NCBI GenBank assembly: GCA_037442025.1
Contig: JBBIRB010000001.1
Location: 1 to 64,000 of the forward strand
Origin: UBA2287 sp037442025
GTDB lineage: Bacteria; Bacteroidota; Bacteroidia; Bacteroidales; Tenuifilaceae
Direction: 5' to 3'
DNA length: 64,000 nt
Under the pieces are notes generated by a model, which was not told the DNA's origin, made no database searches, and saw only the letters and a program-made list of their open reading frames with translations. Position numbers and translations under genes: made by a program. Below are positions 8,278 through 16,707 of the stretch, in pieces; the stretch's first letter is position 1; every line of letters begins with the position of its first letter.

Positions 8278-9564
8278 TTATTTTAAAGCTTTTTCGCCTT
8301 TAGCAATAATCAATGAAATCATTGCATCGCCCGTTACATTCAGCACTGTTCGAAGCATATCGAGCGGTCTGTCAATTGCCAAAATGAGGGCGAGGCCCTC
8401 AACGGGTAAACCTACCGAATTTAAAACTATAATGAGCATTACCATTCCTGCTCCGGGCACACCTGCTGAACCAATTGAAGCCAAAGTGGCTGTGAGAATT
8501 ATTGTAAGTTGCTGCGTAAGGGTGAGATCAATACCAAATACCTGAGCAATGAATACAGAGGCAACAGCTTGATAAAGGCTAGTGCCATCCATGTTTATGG
8601 TAACACCTATGGGTAGAACAAAACTAGCAACTTCGTTGCTAACCCCCAGTTTTTTTTCAACCTGCTCAAGGGTAACAGGAAGCGTTGCTGCGCTCGAACT
8701 GGTTGAAAAGGCAACCAATTGAGCTGGGAACATTGATGTATAGAACTTTTTAAAGGTGATGCCTGCAAACATTTTTAAAAACGTGGGATAAATTACAAAT
8801 GCAACTAAAAACAATCCAAGTATTACAACCAATGCATACTTACCTAGTGTTGCAAAAAGTTGAAGCGACGAAGTTAGGCTCCCTCCCGAAAAATCGGTAA
8901 CCAGTGCTGCAATTAGTGCAAAAACCCCAAAGGGGGCAAAATGCATAATGAAATCTATAATTTTTAAAATAACATCGTTAAGTCCTTCAATGAAATCCTT
9001 TACCATTCCTACCTTGGGGTTCTTAACAAGAACTATTGATAAACCAAAAAGAATAGCAAAAAAGATAACCTGTAGCATGTTCCGATTATTCGATGATGCA
9101 CTAATAATATTTTCGGGTACAATATCTGTTAAAAACTGAAGTGGCCCACTCGACTCTATTCTCCCAACAGCTACTTTTTGTCCTTCTACATCATCGGAAT
9201 ATTTTGCAAGTAGTTCGGCTCGCTTTTCAGCCGGAAAAGAATGACCAGGTTTAAATATATTAACCAGTACAAGGCCGATAGATATAGCAATAACTGTGGT
9301 TACAATATAGTATGAAATGGTTTTAATGCCCATTCTCGAAAGTTTCGAAATGTCCGAAAGCCCTGAGATACCTGTTACCAATGAGGCAAATATGAGAGGC
9401 ATGGCAACCAATTTCAATAAATTTAGGAATATGGTTCCGAAAGGTTTAATCCAGTCGCTTATAAACCACTCGGCCTTAATAACAATTGCAACTATTCCAA
9501 ATAGGGCACCCGCAAACATGCCTATTAGGATTTTTAAATACAATGGAATTTTTTTCTTAAACAT
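8278..9564 (-). CDS. Dicarboxylate/amino acid:cation symporter (DAACS family)
   Basis: Inner-membrane Na+- or H+-coupled carrier for acidic amino acids or C4-dicarboxylates. The 428-residue protein has about eight membrane helices plus two re-entrant loops. The family motifs are present: the Ser-rich loop AFSTSSSAATLPVT and GVTINMDGTSLYQAVASVFIAQ, which forms the substrate/cation site. VLNVTGDAMISLIIAKGEKAL closes the last helix. It is a single gene with no obvious operon partner, convergent with nrfA. Substrate (glutamate, aspartate, fumarate or succinate) cannot be set from sequence alone. Confidence 0.93.
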   Translation of the reverse strand: MFKKKIPLYLKILIGMFAGALFGIVAIVIKAEWFISDWIKPFGTIFLNLLKLVAMPLIFASLVTGISGLSDISKLSRMGIKTISYYIVTTVIAISIGLVLVNIFKPGHSFPAEKRAELLAKYSDDVEGQKVAVGRIESSGPLQFLTDIVPENIISASSNNRNMLQVIFFAILFGLSIVLVKNPKVGMVKDFIEGLNDVILKIIDFIMHFAPFGVFALIAALVTDFSGGSLTSSLQLFATLGKYALVVILGLFLVAFVIYPTFLKMFAGITFKKFYTSMFPAQLVAFSTSSSAATLPVTLEQVEKKLGVSNEVASFVLPIGVTINMDGTSLYQAVASVFIAQVFGIDLTLTQQLTIILTATLASIGSAGVPGAGMVMLIIVLNSVGLPVEGLALILAIDRPLDMLRTVLNVTGDAMISLIIAKGEKALK

Positions 9565-9757
9565 AATCTATATGGTTTTTCGATACGATTGCAATTGATC
9601 AAAACCCTTAAAATTAATTTTTTTTTTACAGGCAGCAATTTTTCTTTGGTCTTACTAACTTCTTGAAGTTTAAAAAATCAGTTAACAAATCAATTGCAAT
9701 GTTTTAGCTATAAGCTAATTGTTGCGAATTACTTTAGCACTATTAAAAACTAACGCT

Positions 9758-9994
9758 ATGATAAAATTTATGCTAAATGAGGTAACTCTCAGCCGAATAT
9801 TGCACGAAGCCCAGTATAATCTGGTAGTTTTCGGCGAGAATGATTATTACGAAATTCCCTTGCGGGTACAGTTATTTAAATCGTCGAAGCATTTTATAGT
9901 TAAGCGAATAGCTACCCTAGAGCAGGTAGTTCTAAAGTATAGCGATATTCGATGGGTGAAGATTGACTACGCCCGGGTATTGGATTGCGCATAA
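9758..9994 (+). CDS. Small protein of unknown function (78 aa)
   Basis: The ATG at 9758 opens MIKFMLNEVTLSRILHEAQY and ends DYARVLDCA; an upstream in-frame TTG (9719) would add 13 residues and is less convincing. No signal peptide, membrane helix or metal motif is visible. The composition is ordinary soluble protein, with predicted alternating strands and one helix. The coding frame is supported by codon use like its neighbours and by a strong terminator starting at its stop codon. I do not recognise the family. It is isolated between divergent/convergent genes. Confidence 0.6.
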   Translation: MIKFMLNEVTLSRILHEAQYNLVVFGENDYYEIPLRVQLFKSSKHFIVKRIATLEQVVLKYSDIRWVKIDYARVLDCA

Positions 9995-10025
9995 AAAAAG
10001 GCCGTAGCACATGCTACGGCCTTTT
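9993..10025. terminator. Bidirectional terminator
   Basis: Near-perfect inverted repeat with stem GGCCGTAGC / GCTACGGCC (10000-10008 and 10013-10021) and loop ACAT, flanked by A-run on the left and T-run on the right. It serves both the small plus-strand gene and rocD on the minus strand. Confidence 0.92.
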
Positions 10026-10040
10026 CATTTACGTAACAAT

Positions 10041-11261
10041 TTATTCGAATTTCTTAAATACCTCTTTAATCCTATCCATTGCTTCACGCAATTGGCTTTC
10101 GGTAATTACAAGCGGAGGAGCAAATCGGATAATGTTTCCGTGGGTAGGTTTGGCTAAAACACCATTTTCGGCCATGGCAACGCAAACATCCCAAGCAGTT
10201 TTACCGGGTTGGTTGCGAATAACAACTGCATTTAGAAGTCCTTTACCACGAACAAGTTCAATCATGTCGCTTTTTATGCTACGAAATTCTTCGCGGAATA
10301 TTTTTCCTAAACGCTCTGCGTTTTCTGCTAGTTTTTCTTCTTTTATAACCTCCAAAGCAGCAATAGCAACTTTGCCAGCAATGGGATTGCCACCAAAGGT
10401 TGAACCATGCTCGCCGGGTTTAATGCAAAGCATAATGTGGTCGTCGGCCAGAACCGCTGAAACAGGGAATACTCCACCTGAAACGGCTTTGCCAAGAATT
10501 AAAATATCGGGACGAACGCCTTCATGGTCGCAGGCAAGCATTTTACCAGTGCGGGCAATGCCCGTTTGAACCTCGTCGGCAATGAACAGAACATTATTCT
10601 TTTTGCAAAGTTCTGCCGCTTTTTTCAAATAACCTTCATCGGGTACAAATACACCTGCTTCACCCTGAATTGGCTCAAGAAGGAAACCCGCTACATTCTT
10701 ATCTTCTAGGGCTTTTTCCAAAGCTTTCAGATCATTGTAGGGTATAGTTATGAAACCAGGGGTGTAGGGTCCAAAATCGTTACGAGCATCGGGGTCGGTG
10801 CTCATGGAGATTATGGTTGTAGTACGGCCATGGAAATTGTTTTCGCATACAATAATTTTAGCATCACCATCATTAAGCCCTTTCTTTTTATAAGCCCATT
10901 TACGGCAAAGTTTAATGGCTGTTTCATCGGCCTCAGCACCCGTATTCATGGGTAATACTTTGTCGTAACCAAAGAATTTGGTGATGTACTCTTCGAACTC
11001 ACCTAGTACATTGTTGTAAAAAGCGCGCGAAGTTAAAGTAAGCTTTTTAGCTTGCTCAGTAAGTGCTCCTACAATTTTAGGATGGCAATGCCCTTGGTTA
11101 ACAGCCGAATAAGCCGAAAGGAAGTCGAAATATTTCTTACCTTCTACATCCCAAACGTAAACACCTTCACCTTTTTCCAATACTACCGGAAGTGGATGGT
11201 AGTTGTGTGCTCCGTATTTATCCTCACGGGCCATGTAATCATTTGCGGTCATTTTACTCAT
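10041..11261 (-). CDS. rocD: Ornithine--oxo-acid transaminase
   Basis: PLP-dependent class III aminotransferase converting ornithine and 2-oxoglutarate to glutamate semialdehyde and glutamate. The 406-residue protein starts MSKMTANDYMAREDKYGAHNY, a pattern seen in RocD. It carries YSAVNQGHCHPKI, the PLP phosphate-binding NTGAEADETAIKL, FIADEVQTGIARTGK with the Asp that contacts the pyridine nitrogen (about 229), and the Schiff-base lysine at about 258 in LILGKAVSGG. HGSTFGGNPIA is also in place. Length and motifs fit ornithine rather than acetylornithine transaminase, mainly through the YG(A)HNYHPLPVVL start. Stands alone, with a shared terminator downstream. Confidence 0.95.
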   Translation of the reverse strand: MSKMTANDYMAREDKYGAHNYHPLPVVLEKGEGVYVWDVEGKKYFDFLSAYSAVNQGHCHPKIVGALTEQAKKLTLTSRAFYNNVLGEFEEYITKFFGYDKVLPMNTGAEADETAIKLCRKWAYKKKGLNDGDAKIIVCENNFHGRTTTIISMSTDPDARNDFGPYTPGFITIPYNDLKALEKALEDKNVAGFLLEPIQGEAGVFVPDEGYLKKAAELCKKNNVLFIADEVQTGIARTGKMLACDHEGVRPDILILGKAVSGGVFPVSAVLADDHIMLCIKPGEHGSTFGGNPIAGKVAIAALEVIKEEKLAENAERLGKIFREEFRSIKSDMIELVRGKGLLNAVVIRNQPGKTAWDVCVAMAENGVLAKPTHGNIIRFAPPLVITESQLREAMDRIKEVFKKFE

Positions 11262-11492
11262 AACAGAAATTATTATTTTGATTTACAATGAATTTGAAGT
11301 AGTTAAAGCATTCTAACTTGCTGCCACAATCTTAGCGCAAGTTTTTAACTTTTCAAATACTTGTGAACTGTATTACTGTATGTTAAGAAACATAAACGCT
11401 CCATTAGGGGTAATTCAAATAAAAGTAAATTTACGATTTTCAACCTTTTGATCATTTATGTGTTTAATAAATTGAATAAAAAGTAAAACATT

Positions 11493-12041
11493 ATGAATAT
11501 TTCTGATGCAATATATAAAAGACGCAGTGCGATGGCTTTTGAGCCACAGATACTGCCTAACGAAACAATAGAGAAACTTTTTGAGGCATCTCGTTGGGCA
11601 CCATCGTCGTACAATGAACAGCCATGGCGATTTTACTATGTTAATCGGATAAATACAAAGCTATTTAACGATCTTGTTAGTTTTCTTGCTCCTGCAAATG
11701 CCGAATGGGCCTCAAATTCGTCACTTTTAGTGTTTTCAGTAGCAAAAAAGCAATTAACCACTAATGGTAAACCAAATTTTTATGCTTTACACGATACTGG
11801 CATGGCAACTGCAAATATTTTAGTTCAAGCAGAAGGGTTGGGTTTGGTTACGCACATTATGGGTGGTTTTAATAGGGATGCCGTAGGTATATATCTGAAT
11901 TTATCCTCTGAATTTGAGGTTGTTGCTGCCATAGCCATTGGTTTAGCAGGCAATATTGAACTGCTCAGCGAGCCCAATAGAAAAAGAGTCACTTCGGAGA
12001 GGGTGCGAAAACCCCTGAATGAAATTGTTTTTAGTTTATAA
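11493..12041 (+). CDS. Nitroreductase family protein
   Basis: FMN-dependent NAD(P)H oxidoreductase of the nitroreductase fold, 182 residues. The start MNISDAIYKRRSAMAFEP contains the RRS flavin-phosphate motif. WAPSSYNEQPWRFYYV is the conserved FMN-binding strand, and GLGLVTHIMGGF corresponds to the later glycine-rich loop. Natural substrate is unknown: the family reduces quinones, flavins, enones and nitroaromatics. Transcribed alone from an AT-rich 231-bp gap. It is convergent with the histidine kinase gene, with only 13 bp between stops. Confidence 0.92.
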   Translation: MNISDAIYKRRSAMAFEPQILPNETIEKLFEASRWAPSSYNEQPWRFYYVNRINTKLFNDLVSFLAPANAEWASNSSLLVFSVAKKQLTTNGKPNFYALHDTGMATANILVQAEGLGLVTHIMGGFNRDAVGIYLNLSSEFEVVAAIAIGLAGNIELLSEPNRKRVTSERVRKPLNEIVFSL

Positions 12042-12054
12042 CCGATTAGAAATA

Positions 12055-14043
12055 CTAACTAATTTCACTGGGCAATGGAATTGTAAAGTAGAATATAGTT
12101 CCGTTGCCTGGTTGGCTCTCAAACCATATTTCTCCTTCGTGTCGTTCAACAAAGTCTTTACATATCATTAATCCTAACCCAGTTCCCTTTTCACCCGAAG
12201 TTCCTGTTGTTGAAATGCCTGCTTCTCTACTGAAAAGTTTATTGCGTAATTGTGGTTCAATACCAATTCCATTATCTGTTATTGAGAATTCTACTATTTT
12301 ACCCTTAGCTACAGCAGCTATTTCGACAAAACCTCCGGTTCTGGTAAATTTAAAGGAGTTGGCAATTAAATTTCGAATTATGGTTCGCAACATGTTTGAA
12401 TCGGCAAAAACGGATAGGTTCGAGTCGAAATTGGTGCGGATTTCGATTTGTTTCTCATTTGCAATAGGTTGAATTAAATACAACTCGTCCTTTACTATTT
12501 CTTTAATTGAAACGGTTGAGGGGTTGAAAGGAAGTGTGCGAGTTTGAAAGCGCGACCATTGTAACAGATTGTCGAGCAGTAAGTTTCCTCTTATTGAGTT
12601 GTCGTGGATAATTCGAAGGTACGAAAGGGTTTCTTTGGTGAAACCCTCATTGGCCCTATTTAGAATCACTTCGGCATAGCCCGCTATTGCGTGCAAAGGG
12701 TTCTTTAGGTCGTGGGCAATTACTGAAATGAGCTTATCCTTTATCGAATTGATATCTGTAAGTTCTGCATTCTTTTCGTTTAGTTCCTCAATTTTTATTT
12801 GAATAATCTCCTTATGGTAGTTGCTTTCTTTGATAAGTTTTTGAAGTAAAATATTTGACTCTTTCATTTTTTTCCGCGAAGTGTAAAGCGAAATGCTTAA
12901 TATAGAAACAAGTATTATTACGCCTATGAGTAAGTATAGGAAAATTAGTTGAAGATCAATTATTTCCCTATTTAAAACCTGCTCCCTTTTGAGCATTTGA
13001 TTCTCCTTCTGTTGCATTTCAATTTCATAAACCGACTCGATTTTGCCTATTGCTTCGGCTCGATCAATATTAAATAAGCTATCGTTAAGTTTGGCAACTA
13101 ATTTTAAATATTTGGTCGACTCTTCAAATCTGCCACGTACTTCGAAAATCTCAGCTAGTTTGGCAGCTGCATTCTTTTCATCGGCAATATACCCTATCTC
13201 TTGGGCCATTGCCAGCGATTTCTTTGCATAGGCAATAGCATTGTCATATTGCTCTAAACTTAAATAGTCATCGGCAATGAATAGGTTTATGCTGGTTTCT
13301 CCAATTTTATCGGAATAACTTTCAACAATTTTCAGAGCTTTTTTATGGTATTCAAGTGCCTTTGCATGCTCTCCCATTCTATTATAAACCGTTCCAATGT
13401 TGCCAAGACTGGCGCCTGCGCCTCTTTCATCCTTATGCTCCTCGTTGGCATTCAGAGCCAAGTAAAAGTATTCTAGCGATAAATCGAACTTTTTATTTCG
13501 GAGGTTCACCCATCCTATGTTGTTTAAAACAACACCAATGTTTGTATTATTGGCCGATTGACGATGGAACTCGAGCGATTTTGTATAAAATTCAAGTGCT
13601 TTTTTGTCGTTACCAATTTCGGAAAATACGAAACCAATATTATTGTATGTAGTGCTTAACCCCTCAATGTCGTTAAGTTCTACGCGAAGGCGTGCTGCTT
13701 CCATTAAATCCTTTAAACTCTGGTCCATTTGCCCCAGTATGGCTTTTGCAGTACCCCTATTGTGTATACCGGTTGCTATTCCTTTTGAGTATTTTATATT
13801 GGAACTCAATTCAATTGCTTCTAAAGCATACAGCAACGATTGTTTGGGATTCGATCGTCGATTTGAATAGGATAGATTATTTAAAGAGTCAACCAAAAAT
13901 TCGACCTGCGATTGCCCATGAGTTCCAAGAGCTAAAAGTAGAAATACTGGAAGAATTATAATTTTTTTGGAAAAGGCAAAGAAGCGAATAATGCTTCCAA
14001 TATTTGGTATAATTAATTTATAATATTGAGTTAAATTACTCAT
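12055..14043 (-). CDS. TPR-containing sensor histidine kinase
   Basis: Membrane histidine kinase of 662 residues. A signal/anchor segment (about 28-43) is followed by an exported tetratricopeptide array at about 85-330 (repeats with GNDKKALEFYTKSLEFHRQ, MGEHAKALEYHKKALKIV). A membrane helix lies near 363-387, then a coiled coil, the HisKA domain with phospho-acceptor His444 in AHDLKNPLH, and a HATPase with N box NLIANSFKF, G1 ITDNGIGIEP and G2 GTGLGL. The GEIWFESQPGNGTIFYFTIPL end is typical. It has no receiver domain and no adjacent response regulator, so it is an orphan kinase; signal and partner are unknown. Confidence 0.94.
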   Translation of the reverse strand: MSNLTQYYKLIIPNIGSIIRFFAFSKKIIILPVFLLLALGTHGQSQVEFLVDSLNNLSYSNRRSNPKQSLLYALEAIELSSNIKYSKGIATGIHNRGTAKAILGQMDQSLKDLMEAARLRVELNDIEGLSTTYNNIGFVFSEIGNDKKALEFYTKSLEFHRQSANNTNIGVVLNNIGWVNLRNKKFDLSLEYFYLALNANEEHKDERGAGASLGNIGTVYNRMGEHAKALEYHKKALKIVESYSDKIGETSINLFIADDYLSLEQYDNAIAYAKKSLAMAQEIGYIADEKNAAAKLAEIFEVRGRFEESTKYLKLVAKLNDSLFNIDRAEAIGKIESVYEIEMQQKENQMLKREQVLNREIIDLQLIFLYLLIGVIILVSILSISLYTSRKKMKESNILLQKLIKESNYHKEIIQIKIEELNEKNAELTDINSIKDKLISVIAHDLKNPLHAIAGYAEVILNRANEGFTKETLSYLRIIHDNSIRGNLLLDNLLQWSRFQTRTLPFNPSTVSIKEIVKDELYLIQPIANEKQIEIRTNFDSNLSVFADSNMLRTIIRNLIANSFKFTRTGGFVEIAAVAKGKIVEFSITDNGIGIEPQLRNKLFSREAGISTTGTSGEKGTGLGLMICKDFVERHEGEIWFESQPGNGTIFYFTIPLPSEIS

Positions 14044-14159
14044 GGGTTGAGTGTAATAGACTTGAAAATCTAAAAATAAAAAAAAAAAAAGGAAAAAAAT
14101 AACTAATTGCGCACCTTTTTTAAGGAGATGGTATTAAGCATGCAATTTGGAAAAACCGA

Positions 14160-15242
14160 TTAGGAGTCGATCCTATTATATTTGTTAAGGCCCATAAGCC
14201 CAATTAGCCATTTTGGTAATGGCTTCAAATTGTCTCGTTTCTTTAAATTGAAATATATGCCCAGTTTTTTTAAAATAGGTACTTTATGGGTTTCAACAAA
14301 TTCAATAAGGGTTCCGTCTGGGTCTTCAATGTAACTGAAATGGCCAGCAGCCTCACCCATATCGAAACTTTTTCCACTTTGCGATGCCGAATCAATGGTA
14401 AAAGGAAAGCCAGAGTTGTTACATTCTTTTTCCAATTGCTTCATGTTATTAACATCAAAACAGAGGTGTATGTAACCCAAATCGCCCCAAAACCGGTTTT
14501 CAAATATTTTCTGAGGTTGCCTATCGAGGCATTGTATAAGTTCAATTTGAGTTGTACCCAGCAGTTCGCTAAAGGCTCCCATTTTGATGTCGGGATGGGT
14601 TAAGAGTACGCTTCTGAATTGCGCCATTTTTTTTGAATTATCCATAAAATCCTGACGTGCAGAAATTTGGTCGGAAATAACTTTTGAATATCCAAGTACG
14701 TTTTGGTACAATTTGAGCGACCGGTCCATATTTGTAACACCAATTATTGCACCCAAAACACCACCTGTTGGAGATTTTTTTTTAGAAAACCAGCTGGTAT
14801 TGGTTTCAACAACCTGAAAGAGGTTACCAAAGGGATCGTTCAAAAAAAAGTATTTTGAACCGTCTGGGTTAGTGTTTATGGCGCTAAGGTTACTCACGCT
14901 CATTTTTACAAGGTGTTTATAAGCATTATCGATGCTACGGCATTTTATTTTAATGGCGTTTATACCTAAGTCGCCAAACATTATTTGAAATTTCGGTTTT
15001 AAAGGGATGCGCTCAGTGTATTGCCAAATTTCCAATCCGCCTCCACCGCTCATATTTACAGTTAAAGCGGCATGCCGCTTCTGGGGTAACCCTCCGGTAT
15101 ACGGGAGCATGAATGCGGCAACCGAATTATCTTCGAAAACGCGAACGTTAAAGCCAAAGGCTTTGCTATACCAATTCCACGCAGCATTTAAACTTTCAAC
15201 GCCAATACCTATTTGCTGTATACCGTTAATGGAGTATTTCAT
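14160..15242 (-). CDS. VOC (glyoxalase/bleomycin resistance/dioxygenase) superfamily protein, two modules
   Basis: Cytosolic 360-residue protein built from two vicinal-oxygen-chelate units, about 1-135 and 160-320. Module one starts INGIQQIGIGVESLNAAWNW and ends FFLNDPFGNLFQVVE; module two starts GVLGAIIGVTNMDRSLKLYQ and ends YIEDPDGTLIEFVETHK. The second unit keeps possible metal ligands (H in LGYIHLCFDV and E in the last strand); the first seems to lack the equivalent His (Q/G in its first strand), so one module may be structural. It lies 13 bp after an SDR gene on the same strand, suggesting a joint catabolic or lipid/sterol-like oxidation step. The substrate is not known. Confidence 0.85.
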   Translation of the reverse strand: MKYSINGIQQIGIGVESLNAAWNWYSKAFGFNVRVFEDNSVAAFMLPYTGGLPQKRHAALTVNMSGGGGLEIWQYTERIPLKPKFQIMFGDLGINAIKIKCRSIDNAYKHLVKMSVSNLSAINTNPDGSKYFFLNDPFGNLFQVVETNTSWFSKKKSPTGGVLGAIIGVTNMDRSLKLYQNVLGYSKVISDQISARQDFMDNSKKMAQFRSVLLTHPDIKMGAFSELLGTTQIELIQCLDRQPQKIFENRFWGDLGYIHLCFDVNNMKQLEKECNNSGFPFTIDSASQSGKSFDMGEAAGHFSYIEDPDGTLIEFVETHKVPILKKLGIYFNLKKRDNLKPLPKWLIGLMGLNKYNRIDS

Positions 15243-15255
15243 AATTCTACGGAGT

Positions 15256-16044
15256 TTAAATAACTTTCGAAATTAATTTAAAAAATAATGAAGGGAAAAA
15301 TCGTTTGAGGTAAAGCATAATAATTTCTTTTTTGGCAATAACTACCTCGGCTTTACCCTTTTTAATGGCACTTATAAATTTTTTAGCGCAAATATGGGCT
15401 GGTATTCCATTGAGTTGCCCCTTGTCCATTTTTCCATGGCTATTACCTTGCGCATCGATGGCTCTTATTGAGATGGGTGTGTTTATATAACCGGGGTAAG
15501 CAATGGTAACCTTAATATTATGCTCCAGCAATTCAATTCGTAAGCTCTCGAAAAAACCCTGAAGTGCATGCTTGGCCGAGGCGTATGCGCTCCTTTGGCG
15601 CGTACCAAACTTCCCAGCCAGGCTACTTGTAACGGCAATATGCCCCTGCTTATTTTCAATCATGCTAGGCAGAATGGTTTTTGTAATAATTATATGAGAA
15701 AAAAAGTCGATTTCCATAATCCTTCTATCAATTTCAATAGGTGTGTCGGATGCTAATGCTCTTTGGCTAATGCCACCATTGTTTATAAGAAGGAATATGG
15801 GCCCATGCTCATTTAAAACTGCTCTCGATGCCAGTTCCACCTCGCTAGGGTTTGAAAGGTCGAAAGGTACAACGAAGCAAGAATTTGTATGCATTAGGCA
15901 TTCTCCCTTTACTTCCTCAAGCAGATTGATATTACTTCCCGAAAGAATAAGTTTGGCATTTTCCTTGGCAAGAATTAGTGCCATTTCTCTACCAATCCCC
16001 GAAGAGGCACCGGTAATCCAGCAGGTTTTATTTGCAAAGTACAT
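15256..16044 (-). CDS. SDR family NAD(P)-dependent oxidoreductase
   Basis: Classical short-chain dehydrogenase of 262 residues. The N-terminal Rossmann motif TGASSGIGREMA, the LINNGGISQ (NNAG-like) segment, the catalytic Ser in VTSSLAGKFGTRQRSAY and the YASAK active site are all visible. PGYINTPIS is the usual post-catalytic turn. The C-terminal helix (MLYLKRFFPSLFFKLISKVI) is hydrophobic and basic, as in membrane-associated DHRS7-like SDRs. It precedes the VOC gene by 13 bp and probably shares its transcript. Reaction and substrate are unassigned. Confidence 0.92.
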   Translation of the reverse strand: MYFANKTCWITGASSGIGREMALILAKENAKLILSGSNINLLEEVKGECLMHTNSCFVVPFDLSNPSEVELASRAVLNEHGPIFLLINNGGISQRALASDTPIEIDRRIMEIDFFSHIIITKTILPSMIENKQGHIAVTSSLAGKFGTRQRSAYASAKHALQGFFESLRIELLEHNIKVTIAYPGYINTPISIRAIDAQGNSHGKMDKGQLNGIPAHICAKKFISAIKKGKAEVVIAKKEIIMLYLKRFFPSLFFKLISKVI

Positions 16045-16048
16045 AGGT

Positions 16049-16086
16049 TAATAAAAAATAGGGCCGATGAACATTCATCGACCCTA
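16049..16086 (-). terminator. Terminator of the MORN-like gene
   Basis: On the minus strand a 12-bp stem AGGGTCGATGAA / TTCATCGGCCCT (one G-T pair, arms within 16060-16085) is followed by TATTTTTTATT. It lies between the end of the MORN-like gene and the SDR start. Confidence 0.8.
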
Positions 16087-16107
16087 GCAAAAATAGAAAA
16101 CCAAATT

Positions 16108-16572
16108 CTATTCCTCGTATTTTTTTTCAGAAATAAGTTTCCCTTCTATGCTGAAAATTAGCCAAGTTCCCGTTTTTTTACCATAAGTGTAATTCATATC
16201 GTAACGTAGAGTTCCAGTATCGTCCCAAATGTACCATTTGCCATTCTTTTGGCCATCCTTAAAGTTAGCTTCGGCAATTTTCAATCCTTTCTCATTGTAA
16301 GTTTCCCATTTACCATCCATTTGGCCATTGGAATAGGAACGAATTTCGTTTATGCCTCCGCTTTCAAAATATACACGAACAAAGCCATTTAACCTGCCAT
16401 TTTCAAATTGCATTTCCGATTTTAAAGCGCCACTTTTATAGAACTCTTTATATGGTCCGGTAAAGGGTGTACCATCCTTAGTATATTGAATTCCATCTTT
16501 CTCAACGAGCGATATTTGGGAAAAGCCTGTTATAAAAGTAAGGCAGAATAGTAATGTAAATAATGCTTTCAT
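16108..16572 (-). CDS. Exported MORN-like (YwqK-family) repeat protein
   Basis: A 154-residue secreted or periplasmic protein. A clear signal peptide (MKALFTLLFCLTFITGFSQ) is followed by about five repeats of the form G...NG...W..Y...G.L (YKSGALKSEMQFENGRLNGF, SNGQMDGKWETYNEKG, KDGQKNGKWYIWDDTG, TYGKKTGTWLIF). This pattern is annotated as toxin-antitoxin YwqK antitoxin or MORN_2 repeat; the antitoxin label derives from B. subtilis YwqK and is not supported here because no toxin gene is adjacent. Function unknown. Has its own terminator. Confidence 0.85.
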   Translation of the reverse strand: MKALFTLLFCLTFITGFSQISLVEKDGIQYTKDGTPFTGPYKEFYKSGALKSEMQFENGRLNGFVRVYFESGGINEIRSYSNGQMDGKWETYNEKGLKIAEANFKDGQKNGKWYIWDDTGTLRYDMNYTYGKKTGTWLIFSIEGKLISEKKYEE

Positions 16573-16639
16573 TTTATGAGAGATTTTAATACAGTTGTAC
16601 GCAAATTGACAGCTAATGTGCCACTAAACTAATATTTTT

Positions 16640-16679
16640 TTAAAAAAACATCAAGAGCTTCCCAAGATGAGAAGCCCTT
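16640..16679 (-). terminator. Terminator of the beta-helix lipoprotein gene
   Basis: Minus-strand stem AAGGGCTTC / GAAGCTCTT (9 bp, one G-T pair; arms 16671-16679 and 16653-16661) followed by GATGTTTTTTT. It lies just after the stop of the 16708-18048 gene. Confidence 0.75.
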
Positions 16680-16707
16680 AATGGTATTAATTAAAAATGG
16701 TTCACTA

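Noticed and set aside
16108..16572. Toxin-antitoxin module based on the YwqK label
   Set aside because: No toxin gene adjacent, and the protein is exported with MORN-like repeats.
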